A DNA stretch of 64,000 nucleotides from Pseudokordiimonas caeni (GTDB taxonomy: Bacteria > Pseudomonadota > Alphaproteobacteria > Sphingomonadales > Kordiimonadaceae). Positions 39,042 to 47,837 of the stretch are shown here, piece after piece; the first letter of the stretch is position 1, and every line of letters starts with the position of its first letter. The stretch covers positions 1,465,255 through 1,529,254 of the forward strand of contig NZ_JAPPRR010000001.1 of assembly GCF_026719705.1 (NCBI RefSeq), in the 5' to 3' direction. Made by a program: the position numbers and the translations under genes. The notes beneath the pieces are model-generated. The model saw only the letters and a program-made list of their open reading frames with translations, was not told the DNA's origin and searched no databases.

Positions 39042-39280
39042 CCATCTTCTCCCGTCGAGAAATTCTTCTCAGCCCGCATGAAAATTTCGAGCATGCGTTT
39101 CCCAACTCAGAACCCTTGGCCCTTAGAATATAGATTCCAGACCAAGAATCAACAATTTAGAAGAAATCGTTAACTATTTGGCCCTAGGCTACCGCCTTTT
39201 CCACCATATATCGACTCGCACTGAGTCTCCGATTCTATATCTTGTGATTCGGTTTGCGGCGGATTTTGGCGAAAAATGCA

Positions 39281-39787
39281 TCAAAGCGGCGTCAGGGTCG
39301 ACCAGGTGCCGTCGATATAGGCGAGCGGGTCTTCAAACTGTTCCCCTTCGGCTTCGATACCCTGCACCTGCCCGATCACGATGCCATGGCTGCCAACATC
39401 AAGGATATTGTCAACGGTGCAATCGAACGTGGCGAGCGCGCCCTTGAGCGCCGGCGCACCCGTTACAAGCGATGCCCACAGGCCCTGCTCGAACCGGTCG
39501 CACTCGGGTTCGCCGCTCATGCCAGCGAAACGCTTGGCAAGCTCGAGATGCGAGGCACCAAGCACATTGATGCACAGCGTGCGGCCACGCGAGATGATGT
39601 CATAGGTACCGCCCTGCCGGTTGATACAGGCGAGAAGCCGCGGCGGCTCGGCCGAGAGCGAGGTAACGGCGGTGGCGGTGAGCCCGGCCCAGCGTCCCTT
39701 GCCGTCAGCAGCGGTGACGATGGTGACAGCCCCGCCCAGCCGGCGCATACCCTTGCGGAAAAGATTTTCGGTGACGCGCACAAACAT
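39281..39787 (-). CDS. Flavin reductase-like domain protein
   Basis: 168-aa FMN-binding split-barrel protein. The N-terminal FRKGMRRLGGAVTIVTA and GRWAGLTATAVTSLSAEPPRLLACIN match the reductase component of two-component flavin monooxygenases. The conserved C-terminal GHGI-like loop reads GSHGIVIGQV. It likely supplies reduced flavin. No monooxygenase partner is adjacent. Confidence 0.88.
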   Translation of the reverse strand: MFVRVTENLFRKGMRRLGGAVTIVTAADGKGRWAGLTATAVTSLSAEPPRLLACINRQGGTYDIISRGRTLCINVLGASHLELAKRFAGMSGEPECDRFEQGLWASLVTGAPALKGALATFDCTVDNILDVGSHGIVIGQVQGIEAEGEQFEDPLAYIDGTWSTLTPL

Positions 39788-39851
39788 TCCCCGGTCGCTT
39801 CAGAAACGTCCCGACTGTAGCCAGCGCGCCCCGGAAAGCAAGGCCGATCGG

Positions 39852-40775
39852 TCAGATATAGCGCAGAAGCGAGAGGTCCGAGAGGATCGACACGGCCTGA
39901 TAGGAGGCTTCAAGCGCCACCTGGTTGTTATTGAGCCGCGTCACGGCCTCGGCCATATCCACGTCTTCAAGGTCTGCCACGAAGACCTCAAGGAACACTG
40001 CCGTATCGGAATGCTGCTCGTTAATCAGGTCGAGGCGTTCATAAACAAGGCCGTTCTTCACCTGGTTTTGGCGCAGGCCATCGATGGCCGAGGTGATGTT
40101 CGACAGCATGCCCTGCAGGTAATCCCACTGCGTCTGGTCCAGTTCGCCATTCAGCGGGCCACCCGCACCCTGATCGTAATTATAGAGATCCAGAAGCACC
40201 TGGAAGCTCTCTTCCGCCACATCGTCCGCCACCAGTCCGAAATCGAGATCGACATTATCGGCAATCTTGGCCTTGAAGCCGATATCCGAATTGTCGAAGG
40301 CGTCAGCCACGGTCGGCAGCGCGGCGAGGTCGGAAAGCGTGTTCACATTCACCGGCACGGTGCTGGTTTTGGCGCCCGAGAAAAGATAGGTGCCGTCGAA
40401 ATTCGTATTGAGGCCATTGACCATGAATTTGAAGGTCTGGTCCAGAAGCTCCGAAAAGCCCTCCGCCTGATTGTTGGCAAGTGCCACCTGGATATTGTCC
40501 TTCAGCGCTTCCATCGATGACAGCATACCCTCGATCTGCACATCGTTGGCGTCGAGCTTGCCGCGCACGGTCTTGATCGTCGTCTGGAAGGTATCGACCC
40601 GCGCCATGAAGGACCGCGAACTGAGCACCGTGTTGGTCGCGCTCTTGAGGCCCGCATATTCGTCGGTCTTTTTGCCGGTTGCCACCTGGCGCTGACCTTC
40701 GAACACCCTTTTCTGGTTTTCCATCAGGGTGTTGACCATCAGCGACTGCTGGCCGAAACTGGATACGCGCGTCAT
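39852..40775 (-). CDS. flgL: Flagellar hook-associated protein 3 (FlgL) / flagellin-like
   Basis: 307-aa axial protein linking hook and filament. The flagellin-type N-terminus (MVNTLMENQKRVFEGQRQVATGKK) and C-terminal helix (EAVTRLNNNQVALEASYQA) are present with a short middle region. It starts 13 bp after the flgK stop, with GGAGG 8 nt before ATG. FlgL rather than flagellin is favoured by length and pairing with flgK. Confidence 0.88.
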   Translation of the reverse strand: MTRVSSFGQQSLMVNTLMENQKRVFEGQRQVATGKKTDEYAGLKSATNTVLSSRSFMARVDTFQTTIKTVRGKLDANDVQIEGMLSSMEALKDNIQVALANNQAEGFSELLDQTFKFMVNGLNTNFDGTYLFSGAKTSTVPVNVNTLSDLAALPTVADAFDNSDIGFKAKIADNVDLDFGLVADDVAEESFQVLLDLYNYDQGAGGPLNGELDQTQWDYLQGMLSNITSAIDGLRQNQVKNGLVYERLDLINEQHSDTAVFLEVFVADLEDVDMAEAVTRLNNNQVALEASYQAVSILSDLSLLRYI

Positions 40776-40788
40776 GCCATTGCCTCCG

Positions 40789-42903
40789 TTACACCGAATT
40801 CAGGAGCGTGTCGTAAAGCTCCTGAACGCTTGAAAGAACCCGCGCTGCTGCATTGTAGGCATTCTGATAGACGATGAGGTTTGAAAGCTCCTCGTCCATG
40901 TTCACGCCCGTCACATCCGAAAGGCGCACGCCAAGCTCGGTCTGCAGCGCCATATTGTCTTCCATCATATTGTTCGCCCGGTTGGCCATCAGGCCGGTAT
41001 TTCCGAGGAAGCGGGCAGTATATTGGGTCAGCGTCACGGCAGTTGCGTTCAACTCGCCAGCGTCGTCAAAGCTGACAAGCTTGGCCTCAAGCTCCTGAAA
41101 AGCGAGCGCCCCGCTCTGGTCACCGTTAGTAAGCCCCACCTGCCCTACCGCTGCAGTGAGGTCAAACTGGCTGAGGGCCAGGAGGTTCTGGTTATTCTGC
41201 AGCCGGTCCACCACCTTCACATCGCGGGCAGCGTTCGCCTGATAGCCATCGCCGATACCGAAGGCTTCGGTGAAGCTGATGCCGGTGGTGCCGATTTCGC
41301 TATTGTCGGTCAGCACTTCAAGCTCGAGCCCCGTGCGCGGCGGGTTGACCGTCCAGTCTAGGCCGCCATCCGAATTGAGCGAGAAGTTGAAATAGGCACC
41401 AAGGCCGGCGACGTTATTCAGCTCGGCCACCATATCGCCGTAGGTCGTGCCGGTTGAATTCACGGTCACCGTAGTCAGCACGCGCCCCTGCGCGTCCCGC
41501 ACCCGGAAAGTCATGGTGTCGCCAGCACCCAGATTGTGCAACGTGGTCGGGGCCACACCGGTTTCATAGATGCCGGGCTGCGATGCCTCGACAATATCGT
41601 TCATGCCGAAATAATGGCTGAAGCCGCGACCCCCGCGGTCGCTGGGCGCTGCCGGGTCATCCGCGATCGCAACACCATGGGTCGGGTCGGTGGCCGTCAG
41701 GCTCATTACGCCGTTATTGAGGGCAAGCGTACCGGCGCCACCGAGGCCCGCGTTCACCTGTGCGATGAGGGCGGCATAATCAGCCGGTGGAGCACCATCG
41801 AAATCGACGGTCGTTTTGGCGACCACATTGCCGGCCGCATCCACCACTGCAAAGTTCACGATGCCTGTAAAGCCGGGCTCGTTGTTAGCCGAAACGGGCT
41901 TTGCCTTGCCCACGAGGCTATTGGGCGCCGGAATGGCGCTGAACTGGTTGTGGACCGCGTTGAATTCGTCCGCCGCGTGGGCGGCCAATTCGCCAAGGCT
42001 CAGCGACAGGTCACGCAGCTGGCCGTCGCGCATATCCAGAAGGCCCCGCAGCTCGCCAGAACGGACAACCGCCGACAGATCAAACGCCGACGAGGTCGGA
42101 TTCAACTGCTCATCCACCCGGTAAAGCTCGACTGCGCCGAATTTGGTGTCGGCATTCACGATGCCGGCAGCAGAATAGGAAAGCTGGCTGAGCGAGGTAT
42201 CGACAAGCGGCAGCCCACTCGAGGTGAAGACGCTGATCCCCCCATCGCCGCGCGGCCGCACCACGATATCCATCAGTTGCGAAAGTTCACTCAGCGCCTG
42301 GTCCATCTGGCCAGAAATACCGCCGGTTTCGCCGCCTACCACATTCTGGCGGATCAGGATGGGGTTCAGGTTATCGATCACACGCAGCAGTTCGTTCGCC
42401 TGATCCACCACATCCTCGATCTTCGCGCTCACATCGGCGCGCAGGTCCTGAATCTGGTATTGCAGGGCGCTGATCTGGCCAAGATAAGTGTCGATCTCGG
42501 TGATAAAATCCTGCCGGCGCAGCGAATCCGCCGGGTTGATCGAAAGATCGGCAACCGAGGCAAAGATGTCATCAAGTTGGGCGGTGAGTGATGCCTCGGA
42601 ATCAGGCTTGCCGAGCAGCCCCTGCAGGCGCGAATGGAATTCCGACTGGATGCTGTATTTCGCGGTATCCGAGTTTGACGTCCGCAGCGCCGAGGAGAGG
42701 AATTCATCAACCACGCGGGTGATCCCCGAAATCGAGGTCCCGACCGATTGGCCCTGCAGCACCAGCGGCGACTGCTCCACGCGCACCCGGGAATAGTTGG
42801 GTGTGTTGACGTTCGCGATATTGTTGGACGTTACCCGAAGCGCCGACTGGTTGGTGAAAAGCCCCGTCAGCGAGGTATTCAGGATGGCGTTAAGCGTCGA
42901 CAT
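40789..42903 (-). CDS. flgK: Flagellar hook-associated protein 1 (FlgK)
   Basis: 704-aa hook-filament junction protein. The N-terminal NTSLTGLFTNQSALRVTSNNIANVNTPNYS-type rod signature (residues about 8-37) and the C-terminal NLIVYQNAYNAAARVLSSVQELYDTLL helix are diagnostic; the middle is variable. ATG 42903 has AAGGAAGG upstream, and an extra in-frame upstream extension lacks homology. It is transcribed with flgL. Other flagellar operons are outside the window. Confidence 0.93.
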   Translation of the reverse strand: MSTLNAILNTSLTGLFTNQSALRVTSNNIANVNTPNYSRVRVEQSPLVLQGQSVGTSISGITRVVDEFLSSALRTSNSDTAKYSIQSEFHSRLQGLLGKPDSEASLTAQLDDIFASVADLSINPADSLRRQDFITEIDTYLGQISALQYQIQDLRADVSAKIEDVVDQANELLRVIDNLNPILIRQNVVGGETGGISGQMDQALSELSQLMDIVVRPRGDGGISVFTSSGLPLVDTSLSQLSYSAAGIVNADTKFGAVELYRVDEQLNPTSSAFDLSAVVRSGELRGLLDMRDGQLRDLSLSLGELAAHAADEFNAVHNQFSAIPAPNSLVGKAKPVSANNEPGFTGIVNFAVVDAAGNVVAKTTVDFDGAPPADYAALIAQVNAGLGGAGTLALNNGVMSLTATDPTHGVAIADDPAAPSDRGGRGFSHYFGMNDIVEASQPGIYETGVAPTTLHNLGAGDTMTFRVRDAQGRVLTTVTVNSTGTTYGDMVAELNNVAGLGAYFNFSLNSDGGLDWTVNPPRTGLELEVLTDNSEIGTTGISFTEAFGIGDGYQANAARDVKVVDRLQNNQNLLALSQFDLTAAVGQVGLTNGDQSGALAFQELEAKLVSFDDAGELNATAVTLTQYTARFLGNTGLMANRANNMMEDNMALQTELGVRLSDVTGVNMDEELSNLIVYQNAYNAAARVLSSVQELYDTLLNSV

Positions 42904-43160
42904 GACAGCCCTTCCTTTCAGCGGCAGCATCTGCCGGGCAGCAAGCGGCAAAATTCGCCCTGCGCGCCGCACGGGCACTCATGGAGATACTGAAAAACTC
43001 TTTCATCCGCATAGGCTTGACCAACTCTTGCTTTGCGTCTCGGCAGTTTCCACCCGGCGCGGGCGGCCTGCCTGTCCGCCTTTAAAGCAGCAAACATCGT
43101 GCCAAGCAGCCCGCGCCCGGCGAGCCTTGCATTGCATGAATGCGGAGCCCTATTCCCATG

Positions 43161-43186
43161 GTTGTTTTTAACAACAAAAGTTGTTA
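43161..43186 (+). promoter_or_regulatory. Overlapping palindromic operator of the S24 repressor
   Basis: Three GTTGTT-type half-sites make two overlapping perfect palindromes: GTTGTT-TTT-AACAAC (43161-43175) and TAACAAC-AAAA-GTTGTTA (43169-43186). They end 30 bp before the repressor start codon, as expected for negative autoregulation. Confidence 0.65.
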
Positions 43187-43215
43187 GATTTCTGTCGCGT
43201 TTGAAGGAGCAGGAA

Positions 43216-43869
43216 ATGACATTGATCGGTCAGGCCGTATCCCGCCTCAGGAAAGAAAAAGGCTTTTCGCAGCAACAGCTTGGTTCGATGGTGGGGATGA
43301 GCCAGCAGGCCATCGACCGGCTCGAATCAGGGCGCACCGGGCACCCCCGCAAAATTGTGCAGCTCGCTCGCGTCCTGGGTGTCAGCCCCGACGGGCTGGA
43401 ACGGGGCGAAATCCTGCCGGCGACGCAGGCCGCCGCCGGGCCTTCCGAACAGTCGGTCATCCCCTTGCCCGCCCCTGCCTTTTCGCTGGGGCGCGACCTG
43501 CCGGTGCTTGGCCGGGCGCAAGGCGGCGCCGAGGGTAATCTGGTGATGGAAGAAGGCGCGATCGACTGGACCTTCCGCCCCGCTGACCTCGCTGGCGTAC
43601 GCGATGCCTTTGCCGTTTATGTCACGGGCACCAGCATGGTACCCAAATACCAGGACGGTGATCTTGTCTATGTCCATCCGTCGCGCCCGCCCCGGCGGGA
43701 TCGTTTCGTGCTTGTTGAAACGTCCGACCACCGCGGCCTGATCAAACAATTCATCAAATGGGACGAGGATATCCTCGTGCTGCGGCAACTGAACCCTGAG
43801 GACACGGTCCGCCTGCCGCGGGCTCGTGTCCTCAGGGTCATGCTGATCATCGGCAGCATGGATGGCTGA
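43216..43869 (+). CDS. XRE-family repressor with S24/LexA-like peptidase domain
   Basis: 217-aa C1/LexA-like regulator. The N-terminal helix-turn-helix (residues about 5-60) includes GFSQQQLGSMVGMSQQAIDRLE. The C-terminal S24 domain has the catalytic Ser140 in GTSMVPKYQDGDLVYVHP and a Lys near 177 in RGLIKQFIK. ATG 43216 is set by AAGGAG at 43204-43209, 6 nt upstream. A palindromic site lies just before the gene. No phage genes are adjacent, so it is a chromosomal stress or lifestyle regulator or a relic. It converges on the hydrolase gene. Confidence 0.88.
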   Translation: MTLIGQAVSRLRKEKGFSQQQLGSMVGMSQQAIDRLESGRTGHPRKIVQLARVLGVSPDGLERGEILPATQAAAGPSEQSVIPLPAPAFSLGRDLPVLGRAQGGAEGNLVMEEGAIDWTFRPADLAGVRDAFAVYVTGTSMVPKYQDGDLVYVHPSRPPRRDRFVLVETSDHRGLIKQFIKWDEDILVLRQLNPEDTVRLPRARVLRVMLIIGSMDG

Positions 43870-43873
43870 AAGC

Positions 43874-45145
43874 CTAGTCAGCCAGCGCCTTGTGGACAGC
43901 CCGCTCAAACGCCGCGCGGCGGTCCCAAAGCTCGGTGGTGCCGGCAACCGGCCATGACGACTGGGTAACGATCACGATGCCGCCTTCCATATCGATCTGG
44001 AAAGCCTGGCCGTGGATGCCCCAAGCGCCGAGCTGGTTGATTTCAGGGTCGAGATACCACTGGCTGACATAGGAACGCTCATCGCCGCCCGGCCGCTGCG
44101 ACTTGAACTTTGTCGGGTCGCCGCCTTGCTTGATCTTCTTCACCACGTCCGCCGACACGATCTGCTGGCCGTTGAACTTGCCGTCGTTCGCGATCATCTG
44201 GGCGAACCGGGCGCCGTCGCGCGCCGTGATGCTCATGCCCCCCGCCGCGAAGGTAATGCCATGCGGATCGACAATCACGCTCGCGTCGCGGTCGGCCCCG
44301 AGCTTGCTGTAGATGCGCTGCTCGAAAAGCTCACCCCATGACTGGCCCGACGCACGCGACATGACCCAGGCCAGCACCTCGGTGGTGGCACTGATATAGC
44401 GCCATGCCTCGCCGTGATTACCCTGCTTCTTGATCGTCGGCAGATAGTCATACATGGAAGGATAAACCTTCACGCCTTCGGGCGCCGGGGCAAGGCCCGC
44501 CGAATAGGCAAACTGGCTGATGCTCGAATAGGGATCACCGTAGGTTTCGGTGAAATCGAGGGCGACCAGCATGTCCAGCACCTGCCGCACCGTGGCGTCG
44601 CCGTAGCCGCTTTCTTTCAGCTCCGGCACATAGTCGGTGACAAGTTTGGTATCGTCGAGCTTGCCTTCGGCGATCAGCATTTCGGCAAGCGTCCCGCCAA
44701 CTGATTTAGTCACCGAATACATGATGTGCCGCGTCTCGGCTGTCTGGCCGTTAGCATAATGCTCGGCCACCAGCTTGCCGTCCTTCAGCACAACAATGGC
44801 ATCCACATAATTGTCGCGGATATAGGCTTCGAGATCGAAACTGCCGCCCTCACCCATCGCCGCCTGGTAGCGGGCCACGACCTTCTTTGATGCTGTTGGC
44901 AACGGCACAGTGGGCCCGCTGCCGCGATAGATCGGCCGACTTGGCAACAGGCTTTCCACATGCTGGAAAGCCCAGCGGTTATAGGGCGGCAGGACCCAGT
45001 TGGAGAAAGTCACCTGCGCTTCCGCGGGCGGCGGAAAGCCCTGCATCAGCGCCGGCGCCTTGGCGGCATCCTCCGCCATCGTTGATGCAGCCAGAACCAG
45101 CGACAGGGCCAAAGCCCCGCCATACCAACGGGATCGTGCGATCAT
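43874..45145 (-). CDS. Serine hydrolase, class C beta-lactamase fold
   Basis: 423-aa exported protein (signal peptide about 24 residues). The SxxK motif is in MYSVTKSVGG, a YxN-type element is probably in the YISATTEVLAW region, and a late HGQAFQID motif replaces KTG. The closest type is the 6-aminohexanoate-dimer hydrolase / esterase group rather than a resistance beta-lactamase. Periplasmic. Substrate unknown. Confidence 0.85.
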   Translation of the reverse strand: MIARSRWYGGALALSLVLAASTMAEDAAKAPALMQGFPPPAEAQVTFSNWVLPPYNRWAFQHVESLLPSRPIYRGSGPTVPLPTASKKVVARYQAAMGEGGSFDLEAYIRDNYVDAIVVLKDGKLVAEHYANGQTAETRHIMYSVTKSVGGTLAEMLIAEGKLDDTKLVTDYVPELKESGYGDATVRQVLDMLVALDFTETYGDPYSSISQFAYSAGLAPAPEGVKVYPSMYDYLPTIKKQGNHGEAWRYISATTEVLAWVMSRASGQSWGELFEQRIYSKLGADRDASVIVDPHGITFAAGGMSITARDGARFAQMIANDGKFNGQQIVSADVVKKIKQGGDPTKFKSQRPGGDERSYVSQWYLDPEINQLGAWGIHGQAFQIDMEGGIVIVTQSSWPVAGTTELWDRRAAFERAVHKALAD

Positions 45146-45226
45146 GAATTTCCTCCCCTCAAGTCTCTCCCGCCAGCATCATTAACCATACTGGCGGGTT
45201 TGACAATGGGGAGACAATGGATCGCC

Positions 45227-46597
45227 TCAGGTGCGGAATTGGCTCCAGGGGCCAGTGATCGCCAGCGTCTTTGTCGGGCTATAGACATTGACAAACATGG
45301 TGGCACCATCGGGCGAGAAGCAGACACCGGCCATTTCCGACTGCGTTCGCACTTGCGCGAAGGTATAGACCTTGCCGTCAGGCGTTACCCCGCGCAGGTG
45401 GTTTTCGGTGAAGGTCGTGTACTGGTCCTCGCAGACGATCAGGTGGCCGTTCGGCCCAACCGTCAGGTTATCACCGAAATCGAAGACATCCGGACCGGGC
45501 GATTCCAGGAAAAGCTGGATGCGGCCGGGCTCGTCGCCTTCCTTCGCTGTCCCTTCGAACGACGATGGCCGGTAGCGCATGATCTGGCCGTAGCCTTCAA
45601 CGCCGCCTGCCGTGCAACAGAAGTAAAGCTCGTCCTTGCCCCAATGGATGCCCTCGGCCCGCGCGAAGGTGACGGCGCCCTTGGCGGCACCCTGTTCGCG
45701 CAGGTCGTCGTTCGGGCTGTGGACGTCTTCAAGGTCGATCCAGAAAGCCTGCTGCCATTGACCGACACCCCAGTCCTGACCATTCCAGTTGCGGCTGTCG
45801 CCGCCCGCCGGTTTCGCCACAAAGGCCAGCGCCTGCAGGCGGCCTCCCTTGGCAAGCTCGCCCGGCACCTCGGGAATGAAGCGATAGAAAAGCCCGTCGT
45901 CGCGGTCTTCGGTGAGGTAAACGATGCCGGTGCGCGGATCCACGGCGGCTGCTTCATGGTTGAAGCGTCCCATGGCTTTCAGCGGCACGGGCTCGACCGG
46001 CCCTTCGGCGCGCGAAGGCACCTCGAAGATCCAGCCATGGTCCTTGGCGCCGGGGTCGCCCGGCAGGCTCATGTCTTCCTCGCAGGTGAGCCAGCTGCCC
46101 CACGGCGTCTGCCCGCCAGCGCAATTGCGGATGGTGCCGACAAGGCTGATGAACTGGCGGTCGACCCGGCCGGTTGCGAGATCATAGATGATCGTCGTGG
46201 TGCCACCCGGCAGGGGAGCGCCATTGTCGAAACGGTCATAGGCCGGCATGCCGGCGGACGCTGCCTTGCGTGCGAACGGGCCGGTGCCGGTGTTCGACGG
46301 CTTCATTTCATGGTTGCGGACGAGCGCGACCTTGGTGCCTTCATAAGGGAAACAGCCCATGCCGTCAGCCTTGTCCGGCACCGTGAAACCATCGCTCATC
46401 ATATCGCCGAACTTCGAGACAACACGGTAGGAGAAGCCCTTGGGCAGGTCCAGCAGTCCGTCCGGATCGGGGATCAGCGGCCCGTAACCTGCCACCATCG
46501 GCGAAAGTCCGTTGGCAGCTGTCGCGATCCGCGAGGCTACGCCTGCAAAGGCGAGCGAACCGAGGCCGATGGCGAACTGGCGTCTGCTGAGTTTCAT
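45227..46597 (-). CDS. PhoX/DUF839 family protein with Tat signal
   Basis: 456-aa exported protein. The N-terminus has a twin-arginine motif (SRRQFAIGLGSLAFAG), and the body is a beta-propeller of the PhoX/DUF839 type: WGSWLTCEEDM, GRFNHEAAAVDPRTGIVYLTED and DDGLFYRFIP are typical calcium/iron-site strands. PhoX is a Tat-secreted alkaline phosphatase, but many DUF839 members are uncharacterised, so activity is not certain. Single gene. Confidence 0.85.
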   Translation of the reverse strand: MKLSRRQFAIGLGSLAFAGVASRIATAANGLSPMVAGYGPLIPDPDGLLDLPKGFSYRVVSKFGDMMSDGFTVPDKADGMGCFPYEGTKVALVRNHEMKPSNTGTGPFARKAASAGMPAYDRFDNGAPLPGGTTTIIYDLATGRVDRQFISLVGTIRNCAGGQTPWGSWLTCEEDMSLPGDPGAKDHGWIFEVPSRAEGPVEPVPLKAMGRFNHEAAAVDPRTGIVYLTEDRDDGLFYRFIPEVPGELAKGGRLQALAFVAKPAGGDSRNWNGQDWGVGQWQQAFWIDLEDVHSPNDDLREQGAAKGAVTFARAEGIHWGKDELYFCCTAGGVEGYGQIMRYRPSSFEGTAKEGDEPGRIQLFLESPGPDVFDFGDNLTVGPNGHLIVCEDQYTTFTENHLRGVTPDGKVYTFAQVRTQSEMAGVCFSPDGATMFVNVYSPTKTLAITGPWSQFRT

Positions 46598-46784
46598 GTA
46601 TGCTGTCTCCTCTGTTTGTCGGCACCCTAGCGCATATGGATGCCATTTGTGGAGCCGCTTACAGCCTGCACAGTGACATTTTGATGAAGCGCGGAAATTT
46701 TGACGGGGATTTCACCTTGCATCGGCGTGACAGGAACGTCCGGCTCCGCTACGGTCGCGCCAGTCAAACGGAAGGTATCGTACA

Positions 46785-47339
46785 ATGGCGCGGCTCATTC
46801 TTTTCAACAAACCCTATGACGTGCTGTCGCAGTTCACCGACCGCGGCACCGACAGCCCGCGCGCGACACTTTCCGATTTCATCAGGGTGCCGGGCGTCTA
46901 TCCGGCTGGCAGACTGGACCGCGACAGCGAAGGACTGTTGCTGCTGACCGACAACGGCAGGCTGCAGGCGCAGATTTCGAGCCCTAAATTCAAGATGCCG
47001 AAAAGTTATCTTGTACAGGTGGAAGGCGACCCGGCGGACGAAACCATTACCGCGCTGCGGAGGGGTGTTGAACTGAAAGACGGCATGACCCTGCCCGCCG
47101 GCGCTGAACGGATCGAGCCTCCCGCCCTATGGCCACGCAACCCGCCCGTTCGCTTCCGCAAGAGTGTGCCCGATACATGGTTGAAGCTCACCATCCGCGA
47201 AGGCCGCAACCGGCAGGTCCGCCGCATGACGGCAGCTGTCGGCCACCCCACCCTGCGGCTGGTGCGCTGGAGCATCGGGGACTGGACGCTTGATGGCATC
47301 GCGCCGGGTGAATGGCGGGAAGTCGAGGTCAGGAATTGA
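46785..47339 (+). CDS. rluE: RluE-like pseudouridine synthase
   Basis: 184-aa RsuA/RluB/E/F-family rRNA pseudouridine synthase. The catalytic Asp is in [16 protein letters not shown], with [11 protein letters not shown] and the C-terminal [19 protein letters not shown] family motif. It lacks an S4 domain, which fits RluE (23S rRNA). It overlaps the convergent nsrR-like gene by 11 bp. Confidence 0.92.
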   Translation: MARLILFNKPYDVLSQFTDRGTDSPRATLSDFIRVPGVYPAGRLDRDSEGLLLLTDNGRLQAQISSPKFKMPKSYLVQVEGDPADETITALRRGVELKDGMTLPAGAERIEPPALWPRNPPVRFRKSVPDTWLKLTIREGRNRQVRRMTAAVGHPTLRLVRWSIGDWTLDGIAPGEWREVEVRN

Positions 47340-47772
47340 CAGGCTGCAGGCCCAGAAGGCTTGTCAGCCGCTCAGGCTTTGCGATCAGGTCCGCGAGCGT
47401 ATAGCGGTCCAGCACCGCGAGGAACGCGAGCAGCGCTTCCGACAGGATGCCGCTCAGCCGGCAATCGGGTTTCACCCTGCAGCAGTTTTCCGCCATGAAA
47501 CATTCAACGATGGCCATGTCGGGTTCCACTTTGCGAACAAGCATGCCAAGGCTGATGGCCTCGGGCTCCCTGCCCAACCGGACACCGCCGTTTTTGCCCC
47601 GGATAGCTTCCACATAGCCAAACTGGCCAAGCTGGTGCACCACCTTCATCAGGTGATTGTTCGAAATGCCATAGCAGTCCGAAATCTCCCGGATCGTCGC
47701 CAGCCGCTGCCGATTGACGCCCAGATACATCAGGACCCGAAGGGAATAGTCGGTCTGCAGCGTCAATCGCAC
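47329..47772 (-). CDS. nsrR: Rrf2-family regulator, NsrR-like
   Basis: 147-aa winged-helix repressor. The Rrf2 N-terminus [15 protein letters not shown] and helix [19 protein letters not shown] fit, and Cys at about 91, 97/98 and 104 ([18 protein letters not shown]) match the three cluster ligands of NsrR, the nitric-oxide-sensing [Fe-S] repressor. The start is GTG 47772. The open frame reaches further, but only from here does homology hold. Its location some 8-14 kb from nitrate/nitrite genes fits NO or nitrosative stress control, target genes not shown. Confidence 0.82.
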   Translation of the reverse strand: MRLTLQTDYSLRVLMYLGVNRQRLATIREISDCYGISNNHLMKVVHQLGQFGYVEAIRGKNGGVRLGREPEAISLGMLVRKVEPDMAIVECFMAENCCRVKPDCRLSGILSEALLAFLAVLDRYTLADLIAKPERLTSLLGLQPVNS

Positions 47773-47837
47773 CTGTCGTCTCCGATGATGGCGGGCGACC
47801 TCATCTAAACAGGTATTCCAGATATTGCAATTTCGAC

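Noticed and set aside
43216-43869. Prophage immunity region around the S24 repressor
   Set aside because: No integrase, cro-like divergent gene or structural phage gene on either side.
47773-47837. NsrR-type operator in the nsrR upstream region
   Set aside because: AT-rich bases are present but no convincing 11-1-11 palindrome could be aligned.
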